Made by a program: the position numbers and the translations under genes. The notes beneath the pieces are model-generated. The model saw only the letters and a list, made by a program, of their open reading frames with translations. It was not told where the DNA came from and ran no database searches. This document shows positions 53,657 to 62,372 of a DNA stretch of 64,000 nt, piece by piece. The first letter of the stretch is position 1; each line of letters opens with the position of its first letter. Source of the DNA: DATKBT01 sp035546295 (lineage in GTDB: Bacteria > Acidobacteriota > Thermoanaerobaculia > Multivoradales > Multivoraceae); NCBI GenBank assembly GCA_035546295.1, contig DATKBT010000058.1, positions 1-64,000 on the forward strand. Reading direction: 5' to 3'.

Positions 53657-55084
53657 GTGAGCAAGAAAGACAGTCCCTCCATCCCCTTCCAGGTCGAGTG
53701 GTACGGGGTCTCGGTCGACAGCGCGCGGCTGCTGGGTGGAATCGCGCTGACCATGGTCGTCGTGGTCGTCAGCTATTTCGGCTACAAGAGCTGGAATGCC
53801 ACGAAGCTCGAGCGGGAGGCGTACGAGTGGGTGTCGCGTCCCGAGGCTCTGCTCAGACAGCTGCGCGAGCGCAACGAGCTGGCCGTGCGCCTCGAGCTGA
53901 ACGCGGCCGGCGAGCTGCTCCAGCAAGCCCGTGAGGCGCTCGGAGAGCGGGACTTCCGCTCGGCGATCGGCCTCGGGCGGTCGTCCCACGATCAGCTCGA
54001 GGCGATCCGGGACCGCGGGCGACTCGGCGGCAGCATCGCCTGGTTCCTCAGCGTGCAGGGGGACGTTCAGTATCGCCGGGGGGAGACCGGGGACTTCTTG
54101 CGCGCGCAGGCGCGCCATGAGCTGCACGAGGGCGACTACGTGAGCTCGGGCAGCAGGTCGTCCGCCGAGATCCACTTCCGCGAGGAGGAGACGGTCTTCA
54201 CGCTGCGTCCGAACTCGCTGATCAAGCTGACCCGCGAGCAGGCGGCCGAGGGACGCACCCTCGGCTTCATGGAGTACGGCTGGGTCGCCGTCGACACCTC
54301 GCGCACGCCGACCGAGGTCGAGACGCCCCACTCCCGGCTGCGCGCGGGCGAGAACTCCCTAGTGTCGATCGCGGTCGAGGAGGGATCGGAGCGCTCCACC
54401 GTGCGCGTCAGCCAGGGCACAGCCGAGCTGGAGAATCTGCAGACAGGCGAGAAGCGCGAGCTGGGCGAGCGCCAGCAGGTCTCGCAGAACGGCGACCGGC
54501 TCGGCGCCACCCTGCCCCTGCCGCCCGCGCCGCAGCTGGTGGGGCCGGCCGACGACCATGCGGTCAACATCGATTCCACGGATCGCGTCAAGCTCACCTG
54601 GAACCCCGTCAACGGCGCGATCCGCTACGCCCTGCAGGTGTCGCGCAGCCGGCTGTTCGGCGAGAACGTGGTCGACACCACCGATCGAATCGGAACCTCC
54701 GCCACCCTCGGCCTGCGGGAGGAGGGTCGCTACATGTGGCGGGTGGCCGCCTACGACCGCAACGGCTCGATGGGACCGTGGAGCGAGATCCGGAAGTTCC
54801 GCGTCGCCTCCTACCGCAACCTCGCCCTCGAGGAGGACACCGACCCGCCGACTCTCGACGTCGAGATCCTGCTCACCGGCAACATCGCGCTGATCACGGG
54901 CAGCACCGAGCCCGGCGCCCGGCTCGAGATCAACGGCGTGGAGGCGGTGGTCGCGGCCGACGGCACCTTCACGGCGACCCGCACCCTCTTCGGAGAGGGC
55001 CGGGTTCCGATCGAGTTCGTGGCGGTCGATCGCGCCGGCAACCGGACCACCGACCGGCGCTACGCTTTCCTCGACGAGAGGTAG
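53657..55084 (+). CDS. FecR-domain protein with Fn3/Ig-like C-terminus
   Basis: A 475-residue single-pass membrane protein. Short cytoplasmic start, membrane helix (LLGGIALTMVVVVVSYFGYK), a coiled-coil-like segment (LERE...QLRERNELAVRLELNA), then a FecR-type beta domain: DVQYRRGETGDFLRAQARHE, DYVSSGSRSSAEIHFREEET, VETPHSRLRAGENSLVSIAV. A fibronectin-III-like part follows (VKLTWNPVNGAIRYALQVSR) and a last Ig-like repeat (GSTEPGARLEINGVEAVVAA). There is no FecI sigma gene nearby, so this is probably a structural or peptidoglycan-near FecR protein rather than an anti-sigma. GTG 53657 is the chosen start. Confidence 0.8.
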   Translation: MSKKDSPSIPFQVEWYGVSVDSARLLGGIALTMVVVVVSYFGYKSWNATKLEREAYEWVSRPEALLRQLRERNELAVRLELNAAGELLQQAREALGERDFRSAIGLGRSSHDQLEAIRDRGRLGGSIAWFLSVQGDVQYRRGETGDFLRAQARHELHEGDYVSSGSRSSAEIHFREEETVFTLRPNSLIKLTREQAAEGRTLGFMEYGWVAVDTSRTPTEVETPHSRLRAGENSLVSIAVEEGSERSTVRVSQGTAELENLQTGEKRELGERQQVSQNGDRLGATLPLPPAPQLVGPADDHAVNIDSTDRVKLTWNPVNGAIRYALQVSRSRLFGENVVDTTDRIGTSATLGLREEGRYMWRVAAYDRNGSMGPWSEIRKFRVASYRNLALEEDTDPPTLDVEILLTGNIALITGSTEPGARLEINGVEAVVAADGTFTATRTLFGEGRVPIEFVAVDRAGNRTTDRRYAFLDER

Positions 55085-55290
55085 GAGCCGCTTGCGAGGG
55101 GGCGCCCCGCCGGCTCTCCCGTGCTCGAGGCCGAGCGCTCGCGCGCCCCGCGCCCGCCCGGCGCCGGGGCGCCTCGGGGCCCGCGATCCGTGGTACAAAT
55201 CGCCTGCATTCTTGCGCGTGTGGATAGATACCAGGACGTGCACAGCGTGTCGTTTCGAGCTTCGACGCGCTCCTTTGACGTGGGCCAGCG

Positions 55291-56313
55291 ATGAGACGAC
55301 TGTTCAACTGGTTCTCGAACGATCTCGCCATCGATCTCGGGACCGCCAACACCCTGGTGTTCACACGCGCCGGCGGGATCGTCGTGCGCGAGCCGTCGAT
55401 GGTGGTGATCAACAAGCTGACCAACCGCATCGAGGCGGTCGGCCAGCAGGCGAAGGAGATGCTGGGCCGCACCCCCGGCAACGTCGTCGCCGTGCGTCCG
55501 ATGAAGGACGGGGTGATCGCGGACTTCGAGGTCACCGAGCAGATGCTCAAGTACTTCATCAAGCAGGCGCACGGCGGCCGCCGCTTTCCCGCGCGCCCGC
55601 GGATCGTCATCGGGGTGCCGTCGGAGATCACGCCGGTCGAGAAGCGTGCGGTCAAGGAGTCCGCGATGAGCGCCGGCGCTTCGGAGGTCTTCCTCGTCGA
55701 ACAGGCGATGATGGCCGCGATCGGCGCTGGCCTGCCGATCACCGAGCCGTCCGGCAACATGGTCGTCGACATCGGCGGGGGGACCACCGATGTCGCCGTG
55801 ATCTCGCTGTCGGGCAGCGTCTACAGCAAGAGCGTCCGGGTCGCCGGCAACGAGATGGACTCGGCGATCATCCAGTACCACAAGCGCAAGTACAACCTGC
55901 TGATCGGCGAACGAACCGCCGAGCAGATCAAGATCCAGATCGGCTCCGCCTACCGGCTCAAGGAGGAGCTGACGATGGAGATCAAGGGACGCGACCTGGT
56001 GGAGGGGATTCCGCGCGAGCAGATCGTGACCGACACCGAGATCCGGGAGGCGCTCGCCGAGCCGGTCTCGACCATCGTCGAAGCCGTCAGGATGGCGCTC
56101 GAACGCACCCCCCCGGAGCTCTCCGCCGACATCATGGACAAGGGGATCGTCCTCTCGGGTGGGGGCGCGCTGCTGCGTTCTCTCGACCAGCGCCTCCGCG
56201 ACGAGACCGGTCTGCCGGTCGTGCCTGCCGAGGACCCGCTGGCCTCCGTGGTGCTGGGCACCGGCCGTCTGCTCGGCGACATCGACTTGTTGCGCAAGGT
56301 CCAGCTGCGATAG
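55291..56313 (+). CDS. mreB: Rod-shape actin homologue MreB
   Basis: Cytoskeletal filament that directs lateral wall synthesis. The 340-residue protein starts with the amphipathic MRRLFNWFSNDLAIDLGTAN (membrane-binding and phosphate-1), then EPSMVVINKLTNRIEAVGQQ, the ATPase loops MVVDIGGGTTDVAVISLSG and IVLSGGGALLRSLDQRLRDE, and RVAGNEMDSAIIQYHKRKYN. It is the first gene of mreBCD-mrdA-rodA. ATG 55291 follows a 206-bp gap holding no other gene. Confidence 0.98.
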   Translation: MRRLFNWFSNDLAIDLGTANTLVFTRAGGIVVREPSMVVINKLTNRIEAVGQQAKEMLGRTPGNVVAVRPMKDGVIADFEVTEQMLKYFIKQAHGGRRFPARPRIVIGVPSEITPVEKRAVKESAMSAGASEVFLVEQAMMAAIGAGLPITEPSGNMVVDIGGGTTDVAVISLSGSVYSKSVRVAGNEMDSAIIQYHKRKYNLLIGERTAEQIKIQIGSAYRLKEELTMEIKGRDLVEGIPREQIVTDTEIREALAEPVSTIVEAVRMALERTPPELSADIMDKGIVLSGGGALLRSLDQRLRDETGLPVVPAEDPLASVVLGTGRLLGDIDLLRKVQLR

Positions 56314-56368
56314 GAGCGGGCGTGAACGGCCCCCAGGTCCAAACGCGGCGCCGGCGCGGTCGTAGAGG

Positions 56369-57238
56369 ATGGGGGGCGGAGTGAGCGGCCGCGCCGTCTG
56401 GGGGTTGCTGGTCGCGCTGCTGCTCGGCCACCTCATCCTGGCCGCCCTCCAGGTCCCGGATCGCCGGGCCGAGGGGAGCCTGTTGGAGGGCGTCTCGCTG
56501 CGCGCGATCGCGCCGGTGGCCCGCACTCTCGCCGGCGGCCGCTCCCTCGGCCGGCGGGCGAGCGTGGCGCTCTCCGACCGGCGCAGCCTGCGTGCCCAGA
56601 ACCGCCGGCTCGAGGCGGAGGTCGAGCGACTGCGCAAACAGGCGCTGTCGCAGCGCGACGTCGAGCGCGAGCTCGAGCGGCTGCGCGCGGCAGTGAGCTA
56701 CGAGCCTCCTGCCGGCCAGCCGATCGTGCTCGCCGACGTCGTCTTCATCAACCACCGCTCCTGGCTCCGGACCCTGATCCTCCACGCCGGAGGCTCCGCG
56801 CCCGACGGAGCGCTGGCGCCCAACGCGCCGGTGGTGAGCTACGAGGGGCTGGTGGGGCGCGTGCTGCGCAGCGCCGGCGGCTACGCGCGGGTCCAGCTGG
56901 TCACCGATCGCGCCGCCAGCGTCGGTGCGATGATCGAGCGCACTCGCCGCCAGGGCATCGCCCGGGGCGCGCCGGACGGCGGGCTGGTGCTCGATTACCT
57001 GCCGCTCCAGTCGGACGTGCGTCCCGGAGATCGCGTGGTGACCGCCGGTATCGACGGAATCTACCCGCGTGGCCTCGCGATCGGTACGGTGGTCTCGGTG
57101 CACCCGGGCGACGAGCTCTTCCACCAGATCGAGCTCAGTCCCGCCGTCGACTTCGGCAGCCTCGACCAGGTCTTCGTGCTGCACCCCCTCGACGTGCCGG
57201 CGGAGCTTCTGGAGGACGACGGTGAGACGGGCGGTTAG
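56369..57238 (+). CDS. mreC: Rod-shape-determining protein MreC
   Basis: Bitopic membrane protein that activates PBP2-RodA. The 289-residue protein has an N-terminal helix (GRAVWGLLVALLLGHLILAA), a coiled coil (RRSLRAQNRRLEAEVERLRK) and the beta-barrel pair domain (GALAPNAPVVSYEGLVGRVL, YARVQLVTDRAASVGAMIER, DVRPGDRVVTAGIDGIYPRG). The start may be ATG 56369 or GTG 56381. It overlaps mreD by 17 bp. Confidence 0.94.
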   Translation: MGGGVSGRAVWGLLVALLLGHLILAALQVPDRRAEGSLLEGVSLRAIAPVARTLAGGRSLGRRASVALSDRRSLRAQNRRLEAEVERLRKQALSQRDVERELERLRAAVSYEPPAGQPIVLADVVFINHRSWLRTLILHAGGSAPDGALAPNAPVVSYEGLVGRVLRSAGGYARVQLVTDRAASVGAMIERTRRQGIARGAPDGGLVLDYLPLQSDVRPGDRVVTAGIDGIYPRGLAIGTVVSVHPGDELFHQIELSPAVDFGSLDQVFVLHPLDVPAELLEDDGETGG

Positions 57239-57743
57239 CTTCCTCGTCGGGCTGGTGCTGGCGTTTCTCGGCAACCTGCTGCTGCTTCGCCTGTCCCCCG
57301 ACTCGTCCCGCTGGATCGATCTCTTCGCGGTGGTGATCGTGCTCAACGCGCTGGGAAGCGGCCCGGCCGGCGCCATGATCGGCGGCAGCCTGGCGGGCCT
57401 CGCCGAGGATGCCGTCGCCGGTCTCGTCTACGGCCTCCACGGCTTCGCCGGCACGGTGATCGGCTTCCTCGTCCAGCAGGGATCCCGCCTGTTGACCGTC
57501 CAGCACGGAGTCATGGTGGCGGGAATCGCGGCACTCGCCGTGCTCGGACAGGAGGTGGTGATCGCAGCTCTGGTCCGCGTGCTGCTGGCCGAATCGCAGA
57601 CGCCGGAGCCTCTCTGGGTCGGGCTGAAGGCCGCCAACAGCGGTGTCCTCGCCGGCGTGGTGTTCGCTGCGAGCCGGCGCTCGGCGGGACGGTTCGCCCT
57701 GTGGCGGCGCAGCCGCCGCTCGCGCGTGAGGATCGACGGCTGA
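57222..57743 (+). CDS. mreD: Rod-shape-determining protein MreD
   Basis: A 173-residue integral membrane protein with five to six helices (FLVGLVLAFLGNLLLLRL, LFAVVIVLNALGSGPAGAMI, GGSLAGLAEDAVAGLVYGLH, VMVAGIAALAVLGQEVVIAA). Position after mreC and the GxxAGLxxDxxxG-like segment support MreD, whose sequence is poorly conserved. GTG 57222 lies inside the end of mreC with GGAGG upstream. It is 49 bp before mrdA. Confidence 0.9.
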   Translation: MRRAVSFLVGLVLAFLGNLLLLRLSPDSSRWIDLFAVVIVLNALGSGPAGAMIGGSLAGLAEDAVAGLVYGLHGFAGTVIGFLVQQGSRLLTVQHGVMVAGIAALAVLGQEVVIAALVRVLLAESQTPEPLWVGLKAANSGVLAGVVFAASRRSAGRFALWRRSRRSRVRIDG

Positions 57744-57780
57744 GCATCCCTGTGTCCCAAGGAATGCCGTCGTCTGCTGG

Positions 57781-57786
57781 TATCCT
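57781..57786 (+). promoter_or_regulatory. -10 box TATCCT for a leaderless mrdA transcript
   Basis: TANNNT hexamer ending 6 nt before the mrdA GTG at 57793, in the 49-bp gap after mreD; no Shine-Dalgarno. Suggests an internal promoter in the shape operon. Confidence 0.45.
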
Positions 57787-57792
57787 GAGCTC

Positions 57793-59574
57793 GTGACCAT
57801 TGTCGATCTGCGGGAAGGTGAATACCGCGAAGAGCTGGTCGTTCGGCTGCAGAGGCTGGGCGTCGTCGCGTGGGTGCTGTTGGCGGCGATCCTGCTCGGC
57901 TACGGCTATACGCAGCTTCTACGCAGCGGCTACTACCGCGAGCTGTCCGAGCACAATCGGCTACGCGAAGCGCCCATCGAGGCTCCGCGAGGCCGGGTCT
58001 CGGACGTGTTCGAGCGCGTCCTGGTCGAGAACATCCCGAGCTACAACCTGCTGTTCGACCGGCAGGTCGCCCAGCGCGGCGAGGAGAGTCTGTGGGTGGC
58101 CGCCGAGGTGCTCGGGATTCCCCGCGACGAGCTGTTGCAGCGCGCGCGCAAGGCGCCGCCGGTGCGGGCCGCTCTGCTCGCCGAAGGGCTCGACCTGACG
58201 CAGGTGGCCCGCTTCGAGGCGGCGGCCCTGGAGCACCCGGAGTTCCGGATCGAGGTGCTGCATCGCCGCCTGTACCGCCACGGCGAGCAGACTGCGCACG
58301 TGGTCGGCTATCTCGGGGAGGCTTCGCCGGCCGAGGTAGCGAGCTCGGAGGGCCGACTGCGGCCTGGCGATCTGGTCGGGCGGGAGGGGATGGAGCAGCA
58401 GCTCGACGACGTGCTGCGGGGCACCGACGGGCTGCAGGCCCTGATCGTCGACAGCCGGGGTCGCACCATCGATCAGGCGCGGCGAGAGCCGGCCGCGCCC
58501 GGGCGGGACGTGCAGCTCACGCTCGATCTCGAGCTCCAGCAGCGCGCGCACCTCGAGATGGGAGATCGGGTCGGAGCCGTCGTCGCCATCGACCCCCGCA
58601 CCGGCGCGGTGCGCGCGCTGTACTCCTCCCCCTCGTACGATCCCAACGTCTTCGCGCGCCGCCTGGCCGATGACGAGTGGCGCGAGCTGATCGAGGCCGA
58701 GCACCAGCCGCTGCAGAATCGCGCCCTCGAGAGCGCCTATCCGCCGGGCTCGGTGTTCAAGATCGTGCTCGCCCTGGCCGGTCTCGAGCAGCCGGGCTTC
58801 GACCCTTCGAGTCGCGTCTTCTGCGGCGGATCGATGCGGTTCCACGACCGCGCGCGGCGCTGCTGGGACCGCGGCGGCCATGGCTGGGTCGACCTCCATG
58901 GCGCCATCCGCAAGTCCTGCGACATCTACTTCTACGTGAGGGGCCAGGAGCTGGGGATCGAGACGATCGCGCAGTATGCCCGCCTGCTGGGGTTGGGCGA
59001 GCCGACCGGGATCGACCTCCGCGGCGAGAAGAGCGGCCTAGTGCCGGACAGCGCCTGGAGCCGCCGCGTGCGCGACTCACCGTGGTATCCGGGCGAGACG
59101 ATCTCGGTCGCGATCGGCCAGGGGCCTCTGCTCACCACTCCGATCCAGATTGCGGTTCTGGTTGCGGCGGTTGCCAACGGCGGCTACCGCGTGCGGCCGT
59201 ATCTGGTCGAGTCGGACGCGCAGCCTCCGACCGCCCTGCCGCTCGAGGACCAGGCGATCGAGCGGGTCCAGCGAGCCCTCGAAGCAGTGGTCAACGACGG
59301 CGGCTCCGGTCGCAACGCCGCGATTCCCGGTCTGCGGGTCGCCGGCAAGACCGGGACCGCGCAGGTGGTGGAGCAGAAGACCTGGATCCGCTCCGAGAGC
59401 CTCCGGTACGCGCACCGCGACCACGCCTGGTTCGTCTCCTATGCGCCTGCCGAGCGCCCCGAGCTGGCGATCGTGGTCTTCGTCGAGCATGGCGGGCTCG
59501 GCTCCCAGACCGCGGCTCCGATCGCAAGGGCCTTGTATGAGAGCTACTTCGGGCTCGATCGCGACTCGTCCTGA
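57793..59574 (+). CDS. mrdA: Penicillin-binding protein 2 (elongasome transpeptidase)
   Basis: Class B PBP that cross-links peptidoglycan with RodA. The 593-residue protein has one membrane helix (VVAWVLLAAILLGYGYTQLL), the pedestal (RGRVSDVFERVLVENIPSYN, VGREGMEQQLDDVLRGTDG), the transpeptidase SxxK in YPPGSVFKIVLA, the SxD-type second motif in IRKSCDIYFY, and KTG in VAGKTGTAQV. GTG 57793 lacks a Shine-Dalgarno and has TATCCT 6 nt upstream. Its end overlaps the likely start of rodA. Confidence 0.96.
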   Translation: MTIVDLREGEYREELVVRLQRLGVVAWVLLAAILLGYGYTQLLRSGYYRELSEHNRLREAPIEAPRGRVSDVFERVLVENIPSYNLLFDRQVAQRGEESLWVAAEVLGIPRDELLQRARKAPPVRAALLAEGLDLTQVARFEAAALEHPEFRIEVLHRRLYRHGEQTAHVVGYLGEASPAEVASSEGRLRPGDLVGREGMEQQLDDVLRGTDGLQALIVDSRGRTIDQARREPAAPGRDVQLTLDLELQQRAHLEMGDRVGAVVAIDPRTGAVRALYSSPSYDPNVFARRLADDEWRELIEAEHQPLQNRALESAYPPGSVFKIVLALAGLEQPGFDPSSRVFCGGSMRFHDRARRCWDRGGHGWVDLHGAIRKSCDIYFYVRGQELGIETIAQYARLLGLGEPTGIDLRGEKSGLVPDSAWSRRVRDSPWYPGETISVAIGQGPLLTTPIQIAVLVAAVANGGYRVRPYLVESDAQPPTALPLEDQAIERVQRALEAVVNDGGSGRNAAIPGLRVAGKTGTAQVVEQKTWIRSESLRYAHRDHAWFVSYAPAERPELAIVVFVEHGGLGSQTAAPIARALYESYFGLDRDSS

Positions 59575-60670
59575 GGCGCTCCCCTGGCGGGGGATGCGTT
59601 CGGGCGGCTGGGGTCTGGTAGGCAGCGCTCTGCTGCTGGCGACGGTCGGGCTCGCGACCGTGTCCAGCGCGTCCTCCGAGGTCGGCGGCAGCCTCCTCAC
59701 CCGCCAGGCCGTCTGGATCGTGCTCGGCATCGCCGTCATGGGCGTGGGCGCCGCGCTCGACGGCAAGCTGCTCATGCGCGCCGCGCCCGCGATCTACGCC
59801 CTCGGCCTGATCGCGGTGGCCCTGGTGACGTTCCTCGGGCACGAGGCGGGGGGCGCCAGGAGCTGGGTCGGGATCGCGGGCCTCGGCGGCCAGCCTTCCG
59901 ACTTCGCCAAGGTCGGCGCCGCGCTCCTGCTCGCCCGCTACCTGGGTGGGTTGCGTCAGCTCCACCTCGACTTGCGCCACCTGCTGGTGGCGGGCGCGAT
60001 CGTGGCGCCGCCGATCGTCCTGCTCGCCCTCCAACCGGATCTGGGGGGCGCGGTGATGTTCCTCCCGGTCTATCTCGGGATGGTCCTGGTCGCCGGCATC
60101 CGCGCCCGCCTGCTCGCCATCGTGGTGGTGGCGGCGCTCGCCATCGGCCCGGCGGTGTGGGTTTTCGGCATGCAGGACTACCAGCGCGATCGCATCGCGA
60201 CCTTCGTCTCGCCCGAGCGCGACCCGCTGGGCGCCGGCTACCAGGTCCGCCAGAGCAAGATCGCCGTCGGTTCCGGGGCGCTGATCGGCAAGGGCTATGG
60301 GCAGGGAACGCAGAGCCAGCTACGCTTCCTGCCGGCGCGCCATACCGATTTCGTCTTCGCGGTGCTCGCCGAGGAGTGGGGGTTTTTCGGCGTGCTGCTG
60401 GTGCTCGGGCTCTATGCCTTCTATTTGTGGACGGGACTGCGGATCGCCACGCGCGCCCGCAACCGGTCGGGGGTGCTGCTCGCCGCGGGCCTGCTCGCAG
60501 CGCTGGCCGCGCACCTTCTCTACAATACCGGGATGATGATCGGTATGGTGCCGGTGACCGGGATACCGCTTCCGTTCTTGAGCTACGGCGGCTCTTTCAT
60601 GCTGTTCTGCTTTTTCGTCACGGGGCTGCTCCTGGGAATCGATCTGCGTCGCTACGTCAACCGGTTCTGA
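59537..60670 (+). CDS. rodA: Peptidoglycan polymerase RodA (SEDS family)
   Basis: Glycosyltransferase that polymerises lipid II in the elongasome. The product of up to 377 residues has ten hydrophobic helices and SEDS text: GARSWVGIAGLGGQPSDFAK, ALQPDLGGAVMFLPVYLGMV, YQVRQSKIAVGSGALIGKGY, LPARHTDFVFAVLAEEWGFF, GIPLPFLSYGGSFMLFCFFV. Two starts are possible: ATG 59537, with AAGG 7 nt upstream and overlap with mrdA, or ATG 59594 with GGCGGGGG. A GTG-started RNase G gene follows at 60837. Confidence 0.94.
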   Translation: MRATSGSIATRPEALPWRGMRSGGWGLVGSALLLATVGLATVSSASSEVGGSLLTRQAVWIVLGIAVMGVGAALDGKLLMRAAPAIYALGLIAVALVTFLGHEAGGARSWVGIAGLGGQPSDFAKVGAALLLARYLGGLRQLHLDLRHLLVAGAIVAPPIVLLALQPDLGGAVMFLPVYLGMVLVAGIRARLLAIVVVAALAIGPAVWVFGMQDYQRDRIATFVSPERDPLGAGYQVRQSKIAVGSGALIGKGYGQGTQSQLRFLPARHTDFVFAVLAEEWGFFGVLLVLGLYAFYLWTGLRIATRARNRSGVLLAAGLLAALAAHLLYNTGMMIGMVPVTGIPLPFLSYGGSFMLFCFFVTGLLLGIDLRRYVNRF

Positions 60671-60836
60671 CCTCGAGTGCCGAGCGGGGTCCGGGGAGAC
60701 CAGATCCCGAGGCTCGAGTCGAGAGTGCTCCGGCGGAGGGTCCGCGCCGACTCGGGCGCCGACCCGACCCGCCGGAATCGTTCGCGGCCGCCCGAGATGC
60801 TCCCATGAACCAAGATGCCTCGAGCCGGGTGATGCC

Positions 60837-62372
60837 GTGAGCCACAAGATGCTGGTGGAGAGCGATCCGCATCAGACCCGGATCGCCGTGCTCGAAGCCG
60901 ACCGCCTCACCGAGGTGTTCATCGAGCGCCGCGACCTGCGGGGCGTCGTCGGCAACATCTACAAGGGGCGCGTCACCCGGGTCCTCCCCGGGATGCAGGC
61001 CGCCTTCGTCGACATCGGCCTCGAGCGAGACGCGTTCCTCTACGTCAGCGACGTGGTCGAGCTCGACGGCGTCGAGGACGATGAGATGGCGGGAAGCGAG
61101 GCGGCGGCCGCCGGCGCGCCGGGCGAGGGAGGGGGCGAGCGAGCGGACGACGGTGCGGTCGCCGTCGAGCGAGCGATCGAGGAGCTGCTCGAGGACGGTC
61201 AGGAGCTGCTGGTCCAGGTCACCAAGGATCCTCTTCACAACAAGGGCGCGCGGGTCACCACCCACGTGACCCTGCCCAGCCGCTGTCTCGTGCTGCTGCC
61301 CTCCATGCGGCATCTCGGAGTCTCCCGCCGCATCGAGGACGAACCCGAGCGCGAGCGCCTGCGTCTGGTGCTCGAGGAGCTGCGAGAGGGCGACTACGGG
61401 CTGATCGTGCGCACCGTCGGGGAGGGCCGCAGCCGCGAGGAGCTCGCCGCCGATCGCGACTACCTCATCGCGCTGTGGAGCCGGATCGCCGACTCGGCGG
61501 CGCGGGTTAGGGCGCCGACGCTTCTCCATCGCGACCTCGACCTCGCGTTGCGCGTCGTCCGCGACTCCTTCAACGAAGAGTTCAGCGTGCTGTGGGTCGA
61601 AGGGGAGCAGACCTACCAGCGCATCGTCGAGTTCCTCGACCAGGTGCAGCCCACCCTCACGTCGCGGGTCAAGCTCGAAGGGCGCGAGGGGGCGCTCTTC
61701 GACCGATTCGACATCGACCAGGAGATCGAGGCCGCGCTCGGCACCAAGGTCTGGCTGAAGTCGGGCGGCTATTTGGTGATCAACCAGACCGAGGCGCTGG
61801 TCGCCATCGACGTCAACACCGGCCGCTACGTCGGCCAGAGGTCGCTCGAGGAGACCGTTCTCGCCACCAATCTCGAGGCGGTGCGCGAGATCGTGCGTCA
61901 GATCCGACTGCGCGACCTCTCCGGGATCCTGATCGTCGACCTCATCGACATGAGCGAGCCGGAGCATCGCGACCGGGTCTTCGCGGCGCTCGAGGAGGAG
62001 CTCAAGAAGGACCGGGCGAAGAGCAAGGTGCTCCAGATCTCGGAGTTCGGGGTGGTCGAGATCACGCGCAAGCGAAGCCACGCCAACCTCGAGCGTTCGC
62101 TGACCCGCGCCTGTCCCTACTGCCGGGGCACGGGGCGAATCAAGTCCACCTCGACGATCTGCCTGCAGATCCGCGCGGAGGTGATGCGACGCGTGCGCCG
62201 CAGCGACCCCGCCCGCGAGCTCCTGCTGCGCGTCCACCCGGAGGTCTCCACCGCGCTGCAGAACGGCGAGCGGGCGATCTTCGACGAGCTCGAGCGGACC
62301 TCGGGCTCGACCATCCTGCTGCGTAGCGATCCCGAGCTGCACCGAGAGCGCTTCGATCTCTCCGAGCTGTGA
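60837..62372 (+). CDS. rng: Ribonuclease G (RNase E/G family)
   Basis: Endoribonuclease in 16S rRNA 5' maturation and mRNA decay. The 511-residue protein has an N-terminal RNase H-like and S1 part (GNIYKGRVTRVLPGMQAAFV, DIGLERDAFLYVSDV) interrupted by an acidic Ala/Gly-rich insertion (about residues 78-115), then KGARVTTHVTLPSRCLVLLP, the catalytic Asp pair in ALVAIDVNTGRYVG and GILIVDLIDM, and the zinc link CPYCRGTGRIKS. It lacks the long RNase E C-terminal scaffold, so RNase G is the better name. It follows rodA and overlaps the next gene by 4 bp. Confidence 0.95.
   Translation: MSHKMLVESDPHQTRIAVLEADRLTEVFIERRDLRGVVGNIYKGRVTRVLPGMQAAFVDIGLERDAFLYVSDVVELDGVEDDEMAGSEAAAAGAPGEGGGERADDGAVAVERAIEELLEDGQELLVQVTKDPLHNKGARVTTHVTLPSRCLVLLPSMRHLGVSRRIEDEPERERLRLVLEELREGDYGLIVRTVGEGRSREELAADRDYLIALWSRIADSAARVRAPTLLHRDLDLALRVVRDSFNEEFSVLWVEGEQTYQRIVEFLDQVQPTLTSRVKLEGREGALFDRFDIDQEIEAALGTKVWLKSGGYLVINQTEALVAIDVNTGRYVGQRSLEETVLATNLEAVREIVRQIRLRDLSGILIVDLIDMSEPEHRDRVFAALEEELKKDRAKSKVLQISEFGVVEITRKRSHANLERSLTRACPYCRGTGRIKSTSTICLQIRAEVMRRVRRSDPARELLLRVHPEVSTALQNGERAIFDELERTSGSTILLRSDPELHRERFDLSEL

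Noticed and set aside
53657..55084. FecR-like protein as an anti-sigma of a FecI/FecR/FecA iron system
   Set aside because: No FecI-type sigma or TonB receptor gene is adjacent, and the Fn3/Ig-like C-terminus suggests a structural role.
55216..55226. TGTGGATAG, one mismatch from a DnaA box, upstream of mreB
   Set aside because: A single isolated near-match with no partner boxes or AT-rich segment, so not an origin.
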